Part shown: positions 7,076 through 14,334 of the stretch, piece by piece
How positions within the stretch are numbered: the first letter of the stretch is position 1
Layout: every line of letters begins with the position of its first letter
NCBI GenBank assembly: GCA_021639925.1
Contig: JAJXEL010000002.1
Coordinates: 930 to 35,430 of the forward strand
Length of the DNA: 34,501 nt
Source of the DNA: Alphaproteobacteria bacterium
GTDB lineage: Bacteria; Pseudomonadota; Alphaproteobacteria; CAAGCB01; CAG-977
Direction of reading: 5' to 3'
Translations under genes and position numbers: made by a program
The notes under the pieces: model-generated
Databases searched by the model: none
The model's input: the letters and a program-made list of their open reading frames with translations, nothing else
What the model was told of the DNA's origin: nothing

Positions 7076-7600
7076 ATGAAAGACGACGTGCAAAACCTGA
7101 GAATCATCAAAGACTTTTTGACTGAATACAAAACGCAGTACCGCCGCGGAAACGCGATGCCGATTTATTACACAATTATGGATTACTACACTTGTTTTGT
7201 GCAAGACCGAAGCGGCGAACCGCATCTTTATGAAGACGGAAAAATGCTAAATTATGCCGATTATTGCAAAGAAAACGGCGGCCTTTTGTCGGAAGAAGAG
7301 TTTTCCGAATTGCCCGACATTGTTTACGGTTACACGGAAGAGCGCAGCTATCAACGCGGAGTGTTCCTGACCGAAAGCGACGCCGAAGAACACCTGCAAT
7401 ATAACTATTACCATTATAGCCCGAAAGCGCACACGTTTGTTGAAACAGCCTTTCGCGCCCCAAAATTAGAAGCATTTTTAAACGCCTTAATCGAATTTTT
7501 CGGCATTTCAGGCGAAGAAAAAACGCAGCCTTTATACGGCACTTATAAAAAGGCGGGAGATTATTACAAGGCCTTTTTAAAAGGAGAAAAAAATGTGTGA
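7076..7600 (+). CDS. Hypothetical early protein, tyrosine-rich
   Basis: A 174-residue protein, MKDDVQNLRIIKDFLTEYKTQ, with a strongly aromatic and acidic composition (IYYTIMDYYTCF, NYYHYSPKAH, YGTYKKAGDYYKAF). AAGGAG lies 9 bases before the ATG. No transmembrane or nucleic-acid-binding motif stands out. An acidic, aromatic early phage protein could be a DNA mimic or an inhibitor, but that is speculation. The final codons overlap the next start by 8 bases. Confidence 0.65.
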   Translation: MKDDVQNLRIIKDFLTEYKTQYRRGNAMPIYYTIMDYYTCFVQDRSGEPHLYEDGKMLNYADYCKENGGLLSEEEFSELPDIVYGYTEERSYQRGVFLTESDAEEHLQYNYYHYSPKAHTFVETAFRAPKLEAFLNALIEFFGISGEEKTQPLYGTYKKAGDYYKAFLKGEKNV

Positions 7601-7961
7601 AATAAAAATAATCGGCGATGAGATTTTAATGGGTGGAGTAAAAATCGGCAATCTTTTGCCGGATCTGTTGCCGAGCGTTCGCGTAAACGCCATAGCAAAA
7701 ATAGACGGGGCGGATGCAGAAAAGGAATGGATCGGTCGGGTTGATGAGCTTGAAGATGCTCTGCGTTATACAGAAATCGAAAAAAGCGATCTTGAAGACG
7801 ACATGGGAGATCTTCAGGAAGAAAACGAAGAACTCCGTAATGCTTTGAAAACAGCAAAAAAATATTTGGAAAAGGTTGATTGCTACCGTGAAAACATCGC
7901 GGATGAAGCCACCTATTTCCAGAAGGTGAAAATTGAAGAAGTTCTGAAAGGCAGGAAATAA
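7593..7961 (+). CDS. Hypothetical coiled-coil early protein
   Basis: A 122-residue protein starting MCEIKIIGDEILMGGVKIG. AAGGAG (7581-7586) is six bases before the ATG. The N-terminal 30 residues are beta-like; residues about 45-105 form a charged coiled coil (RVDELEDALRYTEIEKSDLEDDMGDLQEENEELRN, split by LKTAKKYLEKV). The pattern implies oligomerisation. Function not recognised. The stop overlaps the next start (TAATG). Confidence 0.65.
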   Translation: MCEIKIIGDEILMGGVKIGNLLPDLLPSVRVNAIAKIDGADAEKEWIGRVDELEDALRYTEIEKSDLEDDMGDLQEENEELRNALKTAKKYLEKVDCYRENIADEATYFQKVKIEEVLKGRK

Positions 7962-8284
7962 TGAGTGAACATTTAACTCAACAGTGGATCGTTGAAAACA
8001 AAAACAGAGCTGTTTCAGCGGAAGATTTAATCAAACAGCTGGATTTTACTTCGTATACTTACAAAAAATACGATAGTACGGTTTTTGCTATGAAAATGGG
8101 CGTTTTTAATGTCCCTCTTGTCGATAATTTAAGCAGAGATTTACATGATGGAACCCATACAGGCTATGAGGGAACGCAGGAATTTGCCGAGTGTTTAGGT
8201 AAAAGAATGGCTCTTTGCTTAAATTACTTTAAGGGTAAAACAAACAAAGAAATTGAAGAAGCTCTAAATGGCGGGGTGAAATGA
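7961..8284 (+). CDS. Hypothetical early protein
   Basis: A 107-residue protein, MSEHLTQQWIVENKNRAVSAEDLIKQL. It is mostly helical, with a polar middle (DLHDGTHTGYEGTQEFAECLGKRMALCLNYF). It is coupled to its neighbours: the start overlaps the previous stop and its own stop overlaps the GemA start (ATGA). No recognisable family. Confidence 0.6.
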   Translation: MSEHLTQQWIVENKNRAVSAEDLIKQLDFTSYTYKKYDSTVFAMKMGVFNVPLVDNLSRDLHDGTHTGYEGTQEFAECLGKRMALCLNYFKGKTNKEIEEALNGGVK

Positions 8285-8691
8285 CTGCAGATAAACGTCC
8301 CTTGTTGGCAAAAGTTCATATCGCTAAAGCTCAACTGAACCTTGACGACGAACAATACCGCGATATTGTGCGGCGCGTTACTGGAAAGGACAGCGCGGCA
8401 AAGTGCCGTTATTCCCAACTGGTCGATTTGATCAATGAATTTAAATCCCTAGGCTGGAAAACGCCGAAGAAAAAGGCGTTCCGCCGCACGCCGTCTGACG
8501 GAATTAAAAAAATCTATGCGCTTTGGGGCGAGTTGCAGACTGCGGGAGCAGTGCAATCAACCGACAAAACCGCGCTTGATGCTTTTGTGAAAAAGTACAC
8601 CGGCATCGACAGCGTTCAGTGGCTTTTGCCCGCCAAACAGCAAAAAATCATCGAAATCCTGAAGCAATGGATTAAAAGAATCGGGGGATAA
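8281..8691 (+). CDS. gemA: GemA / Mu gp16-like (DUF1018) protein
   Basis: A 136-residue protein with the DUF1018 signature: RPLLAKVHIAKAQLNLDDEQYRDIVRRVTGKDSAAKCRYSQLVDLINEFKSLGWK, followed by the C-terminal IKKIYALWGELQTAGAV...LDAFVKKYTGIDSVQWL region. In Mu, GemA modulates host gene expression and DNA topology (gyrase-related phenotypes). Length and domain order match the family. It overlaps the preceding gene by four bases and precedes the activator by one base, the conserved gp16-Mor pairing. Confidence 0.93.
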   Translation: MTADKRPLLAKVHIAKAQLNLDDEQYRDIVRRVTGKDSAAKCRYSQLVDLINEFKSLGWKTPKKKAFRRTPSDGIKKIYALWGELQTAGAVQSTDKTALDAFVKKYTGIDSVQWLLPAKQQKIIEILKQWIKRIGG

Positions 8692-8692
8692 A

Positions 8693-9091
8693 ATGTCGCA
8701 GTTGACAGGAGTTTTGGCGGAATTTGAAGAAATCGCCGGCTTTGCCGCAGCAATCAAAATTGCGGCGGTCAAGGGCGGAACGGTTGCTTATATCCCGCAA
8801 CCGCGAAACCTGAAGCCCGAACACTGGCTTTGCGCGGCAATCGGGTCGGAAGACGCCATTAAAATCGCAAAACAATTCGGCGGCAATGAAATTGAAATTC
8901 CTTTGGGCCCGTTCGGCGGGAATCGCGGCCGCGTGTGGCGCATTATCCGTCAGGCAATCAAAGACGGCCATTCCGCCGCCAAAGCCGCCCGCTTGGCCGG
9001 CGTAACGATGCGCACCGTCCGCCGCCACAAATCCGGCGAAACAGCGGGAAATAAGGAAAAGGAGGGTCAGGGAGTGTTGTTTTTATTTTAA
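8693..9091 (+). CDS. mor: Mor-type transcription activator of late/middle genes
   Basis: A 132-residue protein of the Mor/C family. The N-terminal half (LAEFEEIAGFAAAIKIAAVKGGTVAYIPQP) is the dimerisation part with the glycine-centred beta turn; the C-terminal part (GRVWRIIRQAIKDGHSAAKAARLAGVTMRTVRRHKSG, about 80-116) is the DNA-binding HTH. In Mu, Mor turns on the middle promoter and its homologue C the late promoters; only this one homologue is visible here, so it may do both. Its stop overlaps the stop of the convergent SIR2 gene by two bases, with no terminator between them. Confidence 0.88.
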   Translation: MSQLTGVLAEFEEIAGFAAAIKIAAVKGGTVAYIPQPRNLKPEHWLCAAIGSEDAIKIAKQFGGNEIEIPLGPFGGNRGRVWRIIRQAIKDGHSAAKAARLAGVTMRTVRRHKSGETAGNKEKEGQGVLFLF

Positions 9092-11364
9092 CATCCAAGG
9101 GATGATTTCAGTTCCCTTATTTCTTTTAAGTGAGTATTTCTATTCTTCGTTTCTTCTTCTTCCAACAACCATTTTTCTGCATCATCTAACATACTTAAAA
9201 TCTCTTTTTCTTTTAAGCCATGTAACCTGACATAAGAGGCAAGCTGCTCAGAAAAAATATAGACATGATAAGCTTTTCGTCTATCACTTTCATAACAATT
9301 CTTTAATATTCTTAAGCTCTTAACAAGTTCTTCTTTCGCTTCATTATTTTTTCTTGAAGCTTCAAAATTTGCGTTGAACATAATAACGGCTTGAGTGTTT
9401 AACAAAGAAAAATCGCCCAAAAATGAAGATGAGATCGCTTTTTGAATCCAAAAAAATGCATCTGTGAAATTTTTTTGTTTAGATAAATAAAGCGAAAACT
9501 GCTGCTTTAAGTAAGGAGAATTATCTTTTTGCATAGCATTCATATAAAATAATTTTCCTTCTTCTATATTTTTAAAGTATTTATATATATAATCTGAATC
9601 ATAGCCTCTACGTTTAAAGATATAGTAATCAACGATATTAATCGGCGATATCCTTTCATGGAATTGAATTAAAACCTCCTTCATTAAATCTATAGAAGCA
9701 TTGTTTAAAATCGTCTCTTTTAATATTTTTGATCTAATTTCAAAAAATTCTTGATTTTCTTTGTATTTTACGCTTGATGGATCTATATCTACGATTAGAT
9801 TTCTTAATTTTTCAATGGACGCCACGGTATCCAAAATAGGTTTTTTAGAAAAAGAAATTATCATATTCATGGACATCGGTAGACGACAGTCTTTCATATA
9901 GCAAATAGCTAACAAAATTTTTAAAAGTTCCGGATCATTAAGCTCCAGATCAGAAAACAAACGAGAAAAACGTTCTTTTAATGAAGAATTCTTTATGTTT
10001 TTTTCCACAAACTCAAAAATGGTGTCATTATCTATAAAACGAAAATAAGTTGTTTTTTTGAGATTTAAAGGGATTGTGTTGAATAAATTTGAAGCATCTT
10101 TTTTTGATATATTATCAATTATTATTTTAGAAAAATTCTCTTTTTTTATTTTATGAGAAACTGTTTCATAAAAATAAATTAAATCTGTAGCGATAATTTG
10201 TATATTTTTCTCTTCTTGAAAGACGCGCAGAGCATCAACATCATTTACAAAATCATCTATGAAAATCGTCAACTTTTGCCTCTCTTTTTTTATAAGATTA
10301 ACAATATACAATGCTATTTCTTTCGTCGGAGAGGTAAGATATATTTTTTGCTTTCCTTTTAACTCACAAGCCAATTGCATTAACAAAGTACTTTTCCCAG
10401 AAGACGGAGTCCCAAGAAGTAAAATATTTTCATTTTTATATATTTTTTCAAGTACATTATGAAATGTAGATATTTTATACAGACCACCCCCCAAAACATC
10501 AATCCACTCGGGTTGATTTCCACAATAAAAATCATCAATATTTCTAAAATAGGGGGCAATAGTTGGGACAGAATATCTAGAAATGCTATTTTGTCTCTGT
10601 GTAATCTTTTTTTGGTTTTGAAGCTCTTTAATATGTTTTAAAAAGTCTTTTACATCGCCCGTTATCGGCTTAAATCCTAAAGATTCATAATATTCTGTTT
10701 TTTCTATATTATTTGATATAATCCAGAAATTCTTTTTGTTCCTTGAGTTTGAGCACGCCCTATTTATAGCAGCAAGGACATCATTATCTTTCATAGATGT
10801 CCCGATAAAGACAGTAGGACACTCTTCACATTGAATAGACAATCTATTGAATAAAGTGTTCTCATATTGCAAATGCCCCGTAGCCATGTCTATAGCCGAA
10901 AAAGGCATTTTTTGATTATTTAAAATACTTCCATGTAAAGGTATATAACGAATGATTTCAGGGGAAGAGGGTTCTCCTCTTATAGTAACATCACGTAGTG
11001 AAAATGAAGAATTATCTTCATATATCTTATATATCAAATCGTCAACGTTAACTGTAAAAATATTATTACAATTTAATTTTAATATATTTTTATATTCTGG
11101 ATCATATTCATCAACGGTAAATGTTTCTTTAAGAAATTTTTCTAACTCTCCAGGGAATCTAGCTTTAATTATAGACGTAACCTCTTGTAAATCATCACCT
11201 GAAACCTGATACTTTTTTTTCAGTTGCATACATAATGCTTGACCTATGGGAAGATTCTCTTTACTTTTATTTTTGGCGTAAACAGAAAATCCTGCACCTA
11301 AGAAAAGATTGATCTCATTTTGGAGATCTTGGTTGAAAATTTCTATCATTTCAGATTTCAGCAT
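9088..11364 (-). CDS. SIR2-domain + P-loop NTPase protein, putative anti-phage defence (Avs5/SIR2-STAND-like)
   Basis: A 758-residue leftward cargo gene, AT-rich unlike its neighbours. The N-terminal domain has SIR2 NAD-binding motifs in order: FLGAGFS (21-27), TVNVDD (104-109, with the expected Asn106), LHG (143-145, with the expected His144) and FIGTSMKDND (186-195). The second part is a P-loop NTPase with Walker A GTPSSGKS (318-325) and Walker B TIFIDD (366-371), then a long helical C-terminal region of the kind used for sensing. Start: ATG 11364 has GAGGAG seven bases upstream; the longer in-frame start at 11451 has no such site. Known SIR2-STAND proteins (Avs5 group) deplete NAD on sensing a phage protein. 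This identity is inferred from domain order; a related SIR2-ATPase family is possible. Confidence 0.85.
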   Translation of the reverse strand: MLKSEMIEIFNQDLQNEINLFLGAGFSVYAKNKSKENLPIGQALCMQLKKKYQVSGDDLQEVTSIIKARFPGELEKFLKETFTVDEYDPEYKNILKLNCNNIFTVNVDDLIYKIYEDNSSFSLRDVTIRGEPSSPEIIRYIPLHGSILNNQKMPFSAIDMATGHLQYENTLFNRLSIQCEECPTVFIGTSMKDNDVLAAINRACSNSRNKKNFWIISNNIEKTEYYESLGFKPITGDVKDFLKHIKELQNQKKITQRQNSISRYSVPTIAPYFRNIDDFYCGNQPEWIDVLGGGLYKISTFHNVLEKIYKNENILLLGTPSSGKSTLLMQLACELKGKQKIYLTSPTKEIALYIVNLIKKERQKLTIFIDDFVNDVDALRVFQEEKNIQIIATDLIYFYETVSHKIKKENFSKIIIDNISKKDASNLFNTIPLNLKKTTYFRFIDNDTIFEFVEKNIKNSSLKERFSRLFSDLELNDPELLKILLAICYMKDCRLPMSMNMIISFSKKPILDTVASIEKLRNLIVDIDPSSVKYKENQEFFEIRSKILKETILNNASIDLMKEVLIQFHERISPINIVDYYIFKRRGYDSDYIYKYFKNIEEGKLFYMNAMQKDNSPYLKQQFSLYLSKQKNFTDAFFWIQKAISSSFLGDFSLLNTQAVIMFNANFEASRKNNEAKEELVKSLRILKNCYESDRRKAYHVYIFSEQLASYVRLHGLKEKEILSMLDDAEKWLLEEEETKNRNTHLKEIRELKSSLGC

Positions 11365-11404
11365 AATCAACTCCTCATAAAATACCCTTAAAAGATATAA
11401 CATA

Positions 11405-11429
11405 TCCCCCTGACAAATGACACAATTTT
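11405..11429. repeat. 25-bp shared element, copy 1 (regulatory or cassette boundary)
   Basis: A 25-base sequence (T, five C, then TGACAAATGACACAATTTT) identical to 18196-18220. It contains a direct repeat TGACA-AA-TGACA. It lies 40 bases upstream of the leftward SIR2 gene and 60 bases upstream of the first late rightward gene. Candidate Mor-dependent late promoter element, or a boundary sequence of the cargo cassette. Confidence 0.85.
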
Positions 11430-11431
11430 TT

Positions 11432-11460
11432 AGAATGGCAGATTCTGCCATTCTTTTTTT
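11432..11460 (+). terminator. Rho-independent terminator / 23-bp perfect palindrome
   Basis: AGAATGGCAGA (11432-11442) and TCTGCCATTCT (11444-11454) are perfect inverted repeats around one base, followed by a run of T to 11460. On the plus strand this is a strong terminator, placed to stop early-operon read-through before the late block. The perfect symmetry could also be a protein-binding site. It lies between the shared 25-mer and the first late gene, so a late promoter inside the 25-mer would need to read through it. Confidence 0.8.
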
Positions 11461-11489
11461 GTGTTTATTGAAACAGAGGGAAAATAACT

Positions 11490-11690
11490 ATGGCTGATTT
11501 GGCTGACATGGCGCAGGCAGAACAGGAACGACTGAACGCCCGATCCGCAGAGCGTCTGACGCGGAATCATGCGCTGGAAACATTGGAATTTTGCGCCGAA
11601 TGCGGGGAACCGATTCCCGAAGCCCGCCGTTTGGCCGTTCCGGGATGCCGTCTGTGCATTGATTGCCAGACGGAACGGGAGTGCGGCTGA
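11490..11690 (+). CDS. DksA/TraR-type C4 zinc-finger protein
   Basis: A 66-residue protein, MADLADMAQAEQERLNARSAERLTRNH, with a C4 zinc finger CAECGEPIPEARRLAVPGCRLCIDCQ (CxxC-17-CxxC, about residues 35-60). This is the TraR/DksA-like short form widespread in transposable phages and P2-like phages. By family it may act on RNA polymerase through the secondary channel without ppGpp. AGAGGG (11475-11480) supports ATG 11490. First gene of late block I. Confidence 0.9.
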   Translation: MADLADMAQAEQERLNARSAERLTRNHALETLEFCAECGEPIPEARRLAVPGCRLCIDCQTERECG

Positions 11691-12004
11691 TGGCGGCGTT
11701 TATCGGATTCATTAAAGATTACTGGGGCGTTATTGTCGGTATCGCAGGATTTTTCTTCGGCTGGGTAAAGTTTACGGCGGCCAAGACTTACGCCTTGAAA
11801 GAAGATTTAAGCAAAATCGAAAAACGTTTGGACGTTTTGGAACAAGGATATAAGAACGTCGCCAGCAAAGACGACATTCACAAAATCAGCATTCAAGTTG
11901 AACGATTGACGGGCGAAATGAAGCGCATTGACAGCGTTTTGACACGCACGGAAGCCATTTTGCAAAGACAGGAAGAATATCTGCTGAACGGAGGGCGCAA
12001 GTAA
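11690..12004 (+). CDS. DUF2730-like membrane-anchored coiled-coil protein (Mu gp26-like)
   Basis: A 104-residue protein starting MAAFIGFIKDYWGVIVGIAGFFFGWVKF: one N-terminal membrane segment (residues about 10-27), then a coiled coil (EDLSKIEKRLDVLEQ, VERLTGEMKRIDSVLTRTEAIL). This layout and the position between the DksA-like gene and the small wHTH protein match DUF2730 of Mu-like phages. Start ATG 11690 overlaps the previous stop (TGATG); the upstream TTG at 11663 lacks a ribosome binding site. Its precise role is unknown. Confidence 0.8.
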   Translation: MAAFIGFIKDYWGVIVGIAGFFFGWVKFTAAKTYALKEDLSKIEKRLDVLEQGYKNVASKDDIHKISIQVERLTGEMKRIDSVLTRTEAILQRQEEYLLNGGRK

Positions 12005-12297
12005 TGGAATATCGGCAGTTAATTACGGAAAACCAGCGTCTGGCCGTACTAAAGTTTTTAAAGGACGACGGCGATTACACGCTGAACACGTCGATTTTGC
12101 AAGACGGATTGACGGCGATCGGTCTGGATATTTCCCGCGATAAACTGGAAACGGAAGTCAACTGGCTAAAGGAACAGGGATTAGTTGAAATTGAACATTA
12201 CCGCAGCGTTACGGTGGTTAAGCTGACGGGACGCGGATTGGACGTTGCCGAAGGGCGCGCCGTCGTTCCGGGCGTAAAACGTCCCAGACCGGTTTAA
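12004..12297 (+). CDS. Winged-helix protein preceding the small terminase
   Basis: A 97-residue protein, MEYRQLITENQRLAVLKFLKDDGDYTLNTSILQDGLTAIGLDISRDKLETEVNWLKEQGLVEIE, then a wing strand (YRSVTVVKLTGRGLDVAEGR). It is an ArsR/MarR-like winged helix of the kind that sits between DUF2730 and DUF3486 in transposable phages. Start overlaps the previous stop (TAATG). A structural or regulatory role in packaging is plausible but not shown. Confidence 0.8.
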   Translation: MEYRQLITENQRLAVLKFLKDDGDYTLNTSILQDGLTAIGLDISRDKLETEVNWLKEQGLVEIEHYRSVTVVKLTGRGLDVAEGRAVVPGVKRPRPV

Positions 12298-12309
12298 AGG
12301 GCGGTTAAA

Positions 12310-12858
12310 ATGGTTCGTAAATCCACAATCAAACAGCTTCCGGCCGACATTCGCGCCGAGCTTGACCGTTTATTAGCCGAAGGGCGCGTCACGATTGACG
12401 AAATCGTGGCGCATTTAAAAAAGCTGGGCGCATCCGTGTCACGTTCGGCGGTCGGACGTTATTCGCAAAAATTTGAAGACGTGTCCCGCAAAATGCGCGA
12501 AGCCAGAGAAGTTTCAGCCGCGTTTGCCCAAGAGTTGGGCGATTTGAAAAACGATGAAGTCGGCCGCCAACTGACCGAAATGTTGCGCACGGTCATTTTT
12601 AACGTTCTGCTTCCGAAAGTGTCGAACGAAGAAGCTGCTGTCAAACCGTCTGATTTAATGCTAATGGCCAAAGCGATTAAAGATTTGTCTTCAGCCAATA
12701 AACTATCGGCGGATTTAGAATTGAAGATTCGGAAAGAAGCTGCGGAACAAGCCAAAGAGGAAGCCATCAAAGGCGTTATTGCCGCCGGAAAGAAAAACGG
12801 TCTGTCCAAAGAAGTGCTGGACGCGATGAAGCGCGGCGTTTTCGGGTTGGAGGAATAA
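12310..12858 (+). CDS. Terminase small-subunit-like protein (DUF3486, Mu gp27-like)
   Basis: A 182-residue protein with the DUF3486 opening STIKQLPADIRAELDRLLAEGRVTIDEIVAHLKKLGASVSRSAVGRYSQKFE (HTH, about residues 5-56), then a long helical oligomerisation region (SDLMLMAKAIKDLSSANKLSADLELKIRKEAAEQAKEEA). It is next to the large terminase, with no intergenic gap. By family it recognises the phage end and recruits the packaging motor. Confidence 0.9.
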   Translation: MVRKSTIKQLPADIRAELDRLLAEGRVTIDEIVAHLKKLGASVSRSAVGRYSQKFEDVSRKMREAREVSAAFAQELGDLKNDEVGRQLTEMLRTVIFNVLLPKVSNEEAAVKPSDLMLMAKAIKDLSSANKLSADLELKIRKEAAEQAKEEAIKGVIAAGKKNGLSKEVLDAMKRGVFGLEE

Positions 12859-14334
12859 ATGCGGAAATTGCCCTCCGTTTTTCTGCCGTATCAAAAACAG
12901 CTGATGCAAAGCGTTTACGCCAACCCTGTAACAGTTGTCGAAAAATCAAGGCGCACCGGGTATTCCTGGGCAATGGGCGGCATCGCGGCTTTGATTGCTT
13001 CGGCGCAAAGTTCGGCGGGCGGCCAGGACGTGCTTTATTTAGGCTATAATTTGGAAATGGCGCGGGAGTTTATAGATTATGTTGCCGAGTTTTCAAAACA
13101 GATTTTAACGGTCACTACCGACGTTCAGGATACCGTATTTGAAGACGACACCCGCCCCGAAAAGAGCATCAAGGCGTTCAGAATAGAATTTGCAAGCGGG
13201 TTTAAAGTCTTAGCCCTGCCGTCGGTTCCGCGTTCCTTGCGCGGTATGCAGGGGCTGGTCGTTATTGACGAAGCCGCGTTTCACGACGACCTGCCCGAAG
13301 TAATGAAAGCCGCCTTTGCTCTTTTAATCTGGGGCGGCAAAGTCGTTATCATTTCGACGCACGACGGGGCGGAAAACCCGTTTAATCAATTGTGCGAAGA
13401 CATCAAAAAAGGCAACCTGCCCTATAAACTGCTGCACTGTTCGTTTGACGAAGCCGTGCAAGACGGGCTTTTCAAGCGGATTTGCTTTACCAAAGGCGAA
13501 GAGTGGACACCGGAAAAGGAAACGGCGTGGGTCGATGAAATCCGCGCGTTTTACGGAGATTCCGCCGCCGAAGAGCTGGACTGCGTTCCCGCGCGCGGCT
13601 CGGGAAGCTATTTTTCACGGATCATTTTGGAAAATTGCCAAGATAGAACCGCCCCGGTTTTGCGCTACACTCAACCCGCCGAGTTTGTTTTAAATGAACG
13701 GCGTTCCGACATTACAAAGGAATGGACGATGGCGGTTCTGCGCCCCGTCATTGATTCCCTGCCTTTGGTAAAACGCACTGTTTTGGGACAAGACTTCGGA
13801 CGCGACGGCGACTTGTCCGTTATTTGGGTATTGCAGGAAGAAAACCCGACGCTTTGGAAAACGGCGTTTGTTTTGGAACTGCGTTCAATCCCGTTTGACG
13901 TCCAACAACAGATTTTATTTGAAATCATAGACAAGCTGCCGTTATTTCATCACGCCAAGTTTGACGCGCGCGGCAACGGACAGAGCCATGCCGAAGCGGC
14001 GTTGCAGAAATACGGCGCGTCCAAAGTCGAATGCGTTATGGCGTCGCCCAAGTGGTACGGGGAATGGTTCCCGAAATACAAACGCGCTTATGAAGACCGA
14101 AGCATCACCGTTCCCGAAAGCGAAGACATTATCGCCGATCATCGTTTGGTCGTTTTAAACAAAGGCGTTCCGGGAATGAGCGACAAGCGCGTCAAAGGTT
14201 CGGACGGCAAATACCGCCACGGCGACAGCGCAGTCGCGGGCGTTTTGGCTTGGGCGGCGGCGCGAACGGAAGGCGAACCTGCGTTCGGAGCAAGCGTCAA
14301 CAAGCCGGAAAGGAGATTCAATGTTTGGATTTAA
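12859..14334 (+). CDS. Terminase large subunit (Mu gp28-like)
   Basis: A 491-residue packaging ATPase-nuclease. The N-terminal ATPase has a degenerate Walker A-like stretch (VEKSRRTGYSW) and Walker B LVVIDEA (133-139), followed by the coupling motif region VVIISTHDG. The RNase H-like nuclease domain starts at TVLGQDFGRDGD (D312) and includes KFDARGNGQ and the C-terminal HGDSAVAGVLAWAA acidic site. Length and motif order match headful-packaging terminases of transposable phages. Its last 14 bases overlap the portal start. Confidence 0.95.
   Translation: MRKLPSVFLPYQKQLMQSVYANPVTVVEKSRRTGYSWAMGGIAALIASAQSSAGGQDVLYLGYNLEMAREFIDYVAEFSKQILTVTTDVQDTVFEDDTRPEKSIKAFRIEFASGFKVLALPSVPRSLRGMQGLVVIDEAAFHDDLPEVMKAAFALLIWGGKVVIISTHDGAENPFNQLCEDIKKGNLPYKLLHCSFDEAVQDGLFKRICFTKGEEWTPEKETAWVDEIRAFYGDSAAEELDCVPARGSGSYFSRIILENCQDRTAPVLRYTQPAEFVLNERRSDITKEWTMAVLRPVIDSLPLVKRTVLGQDFGRDGDLSVIWVLQEENPTLWKTAFVLELRSIPFDVQQQILFEIIDKLPLFHHAKFDARGNGQSHAEAALQKYGASKVECVMASPKWYGEWFPKYKRAYEDRSITVPESEDIIADHRLVVLNKGVPGMSDKRVKGSDGKYRHGDSAVAGVLAWAAARTEGEPAFGASVNKPERRFNVWI

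Noticed and set aside
11365..11451. 29-residue N-terminal extension of the SIR2 protein
   Set aside because: The upstream in-frame start has no ribosome binding site, while ATG 11364 has GAGGAG at ideal spacing and the SIR2 fold begins right after it.
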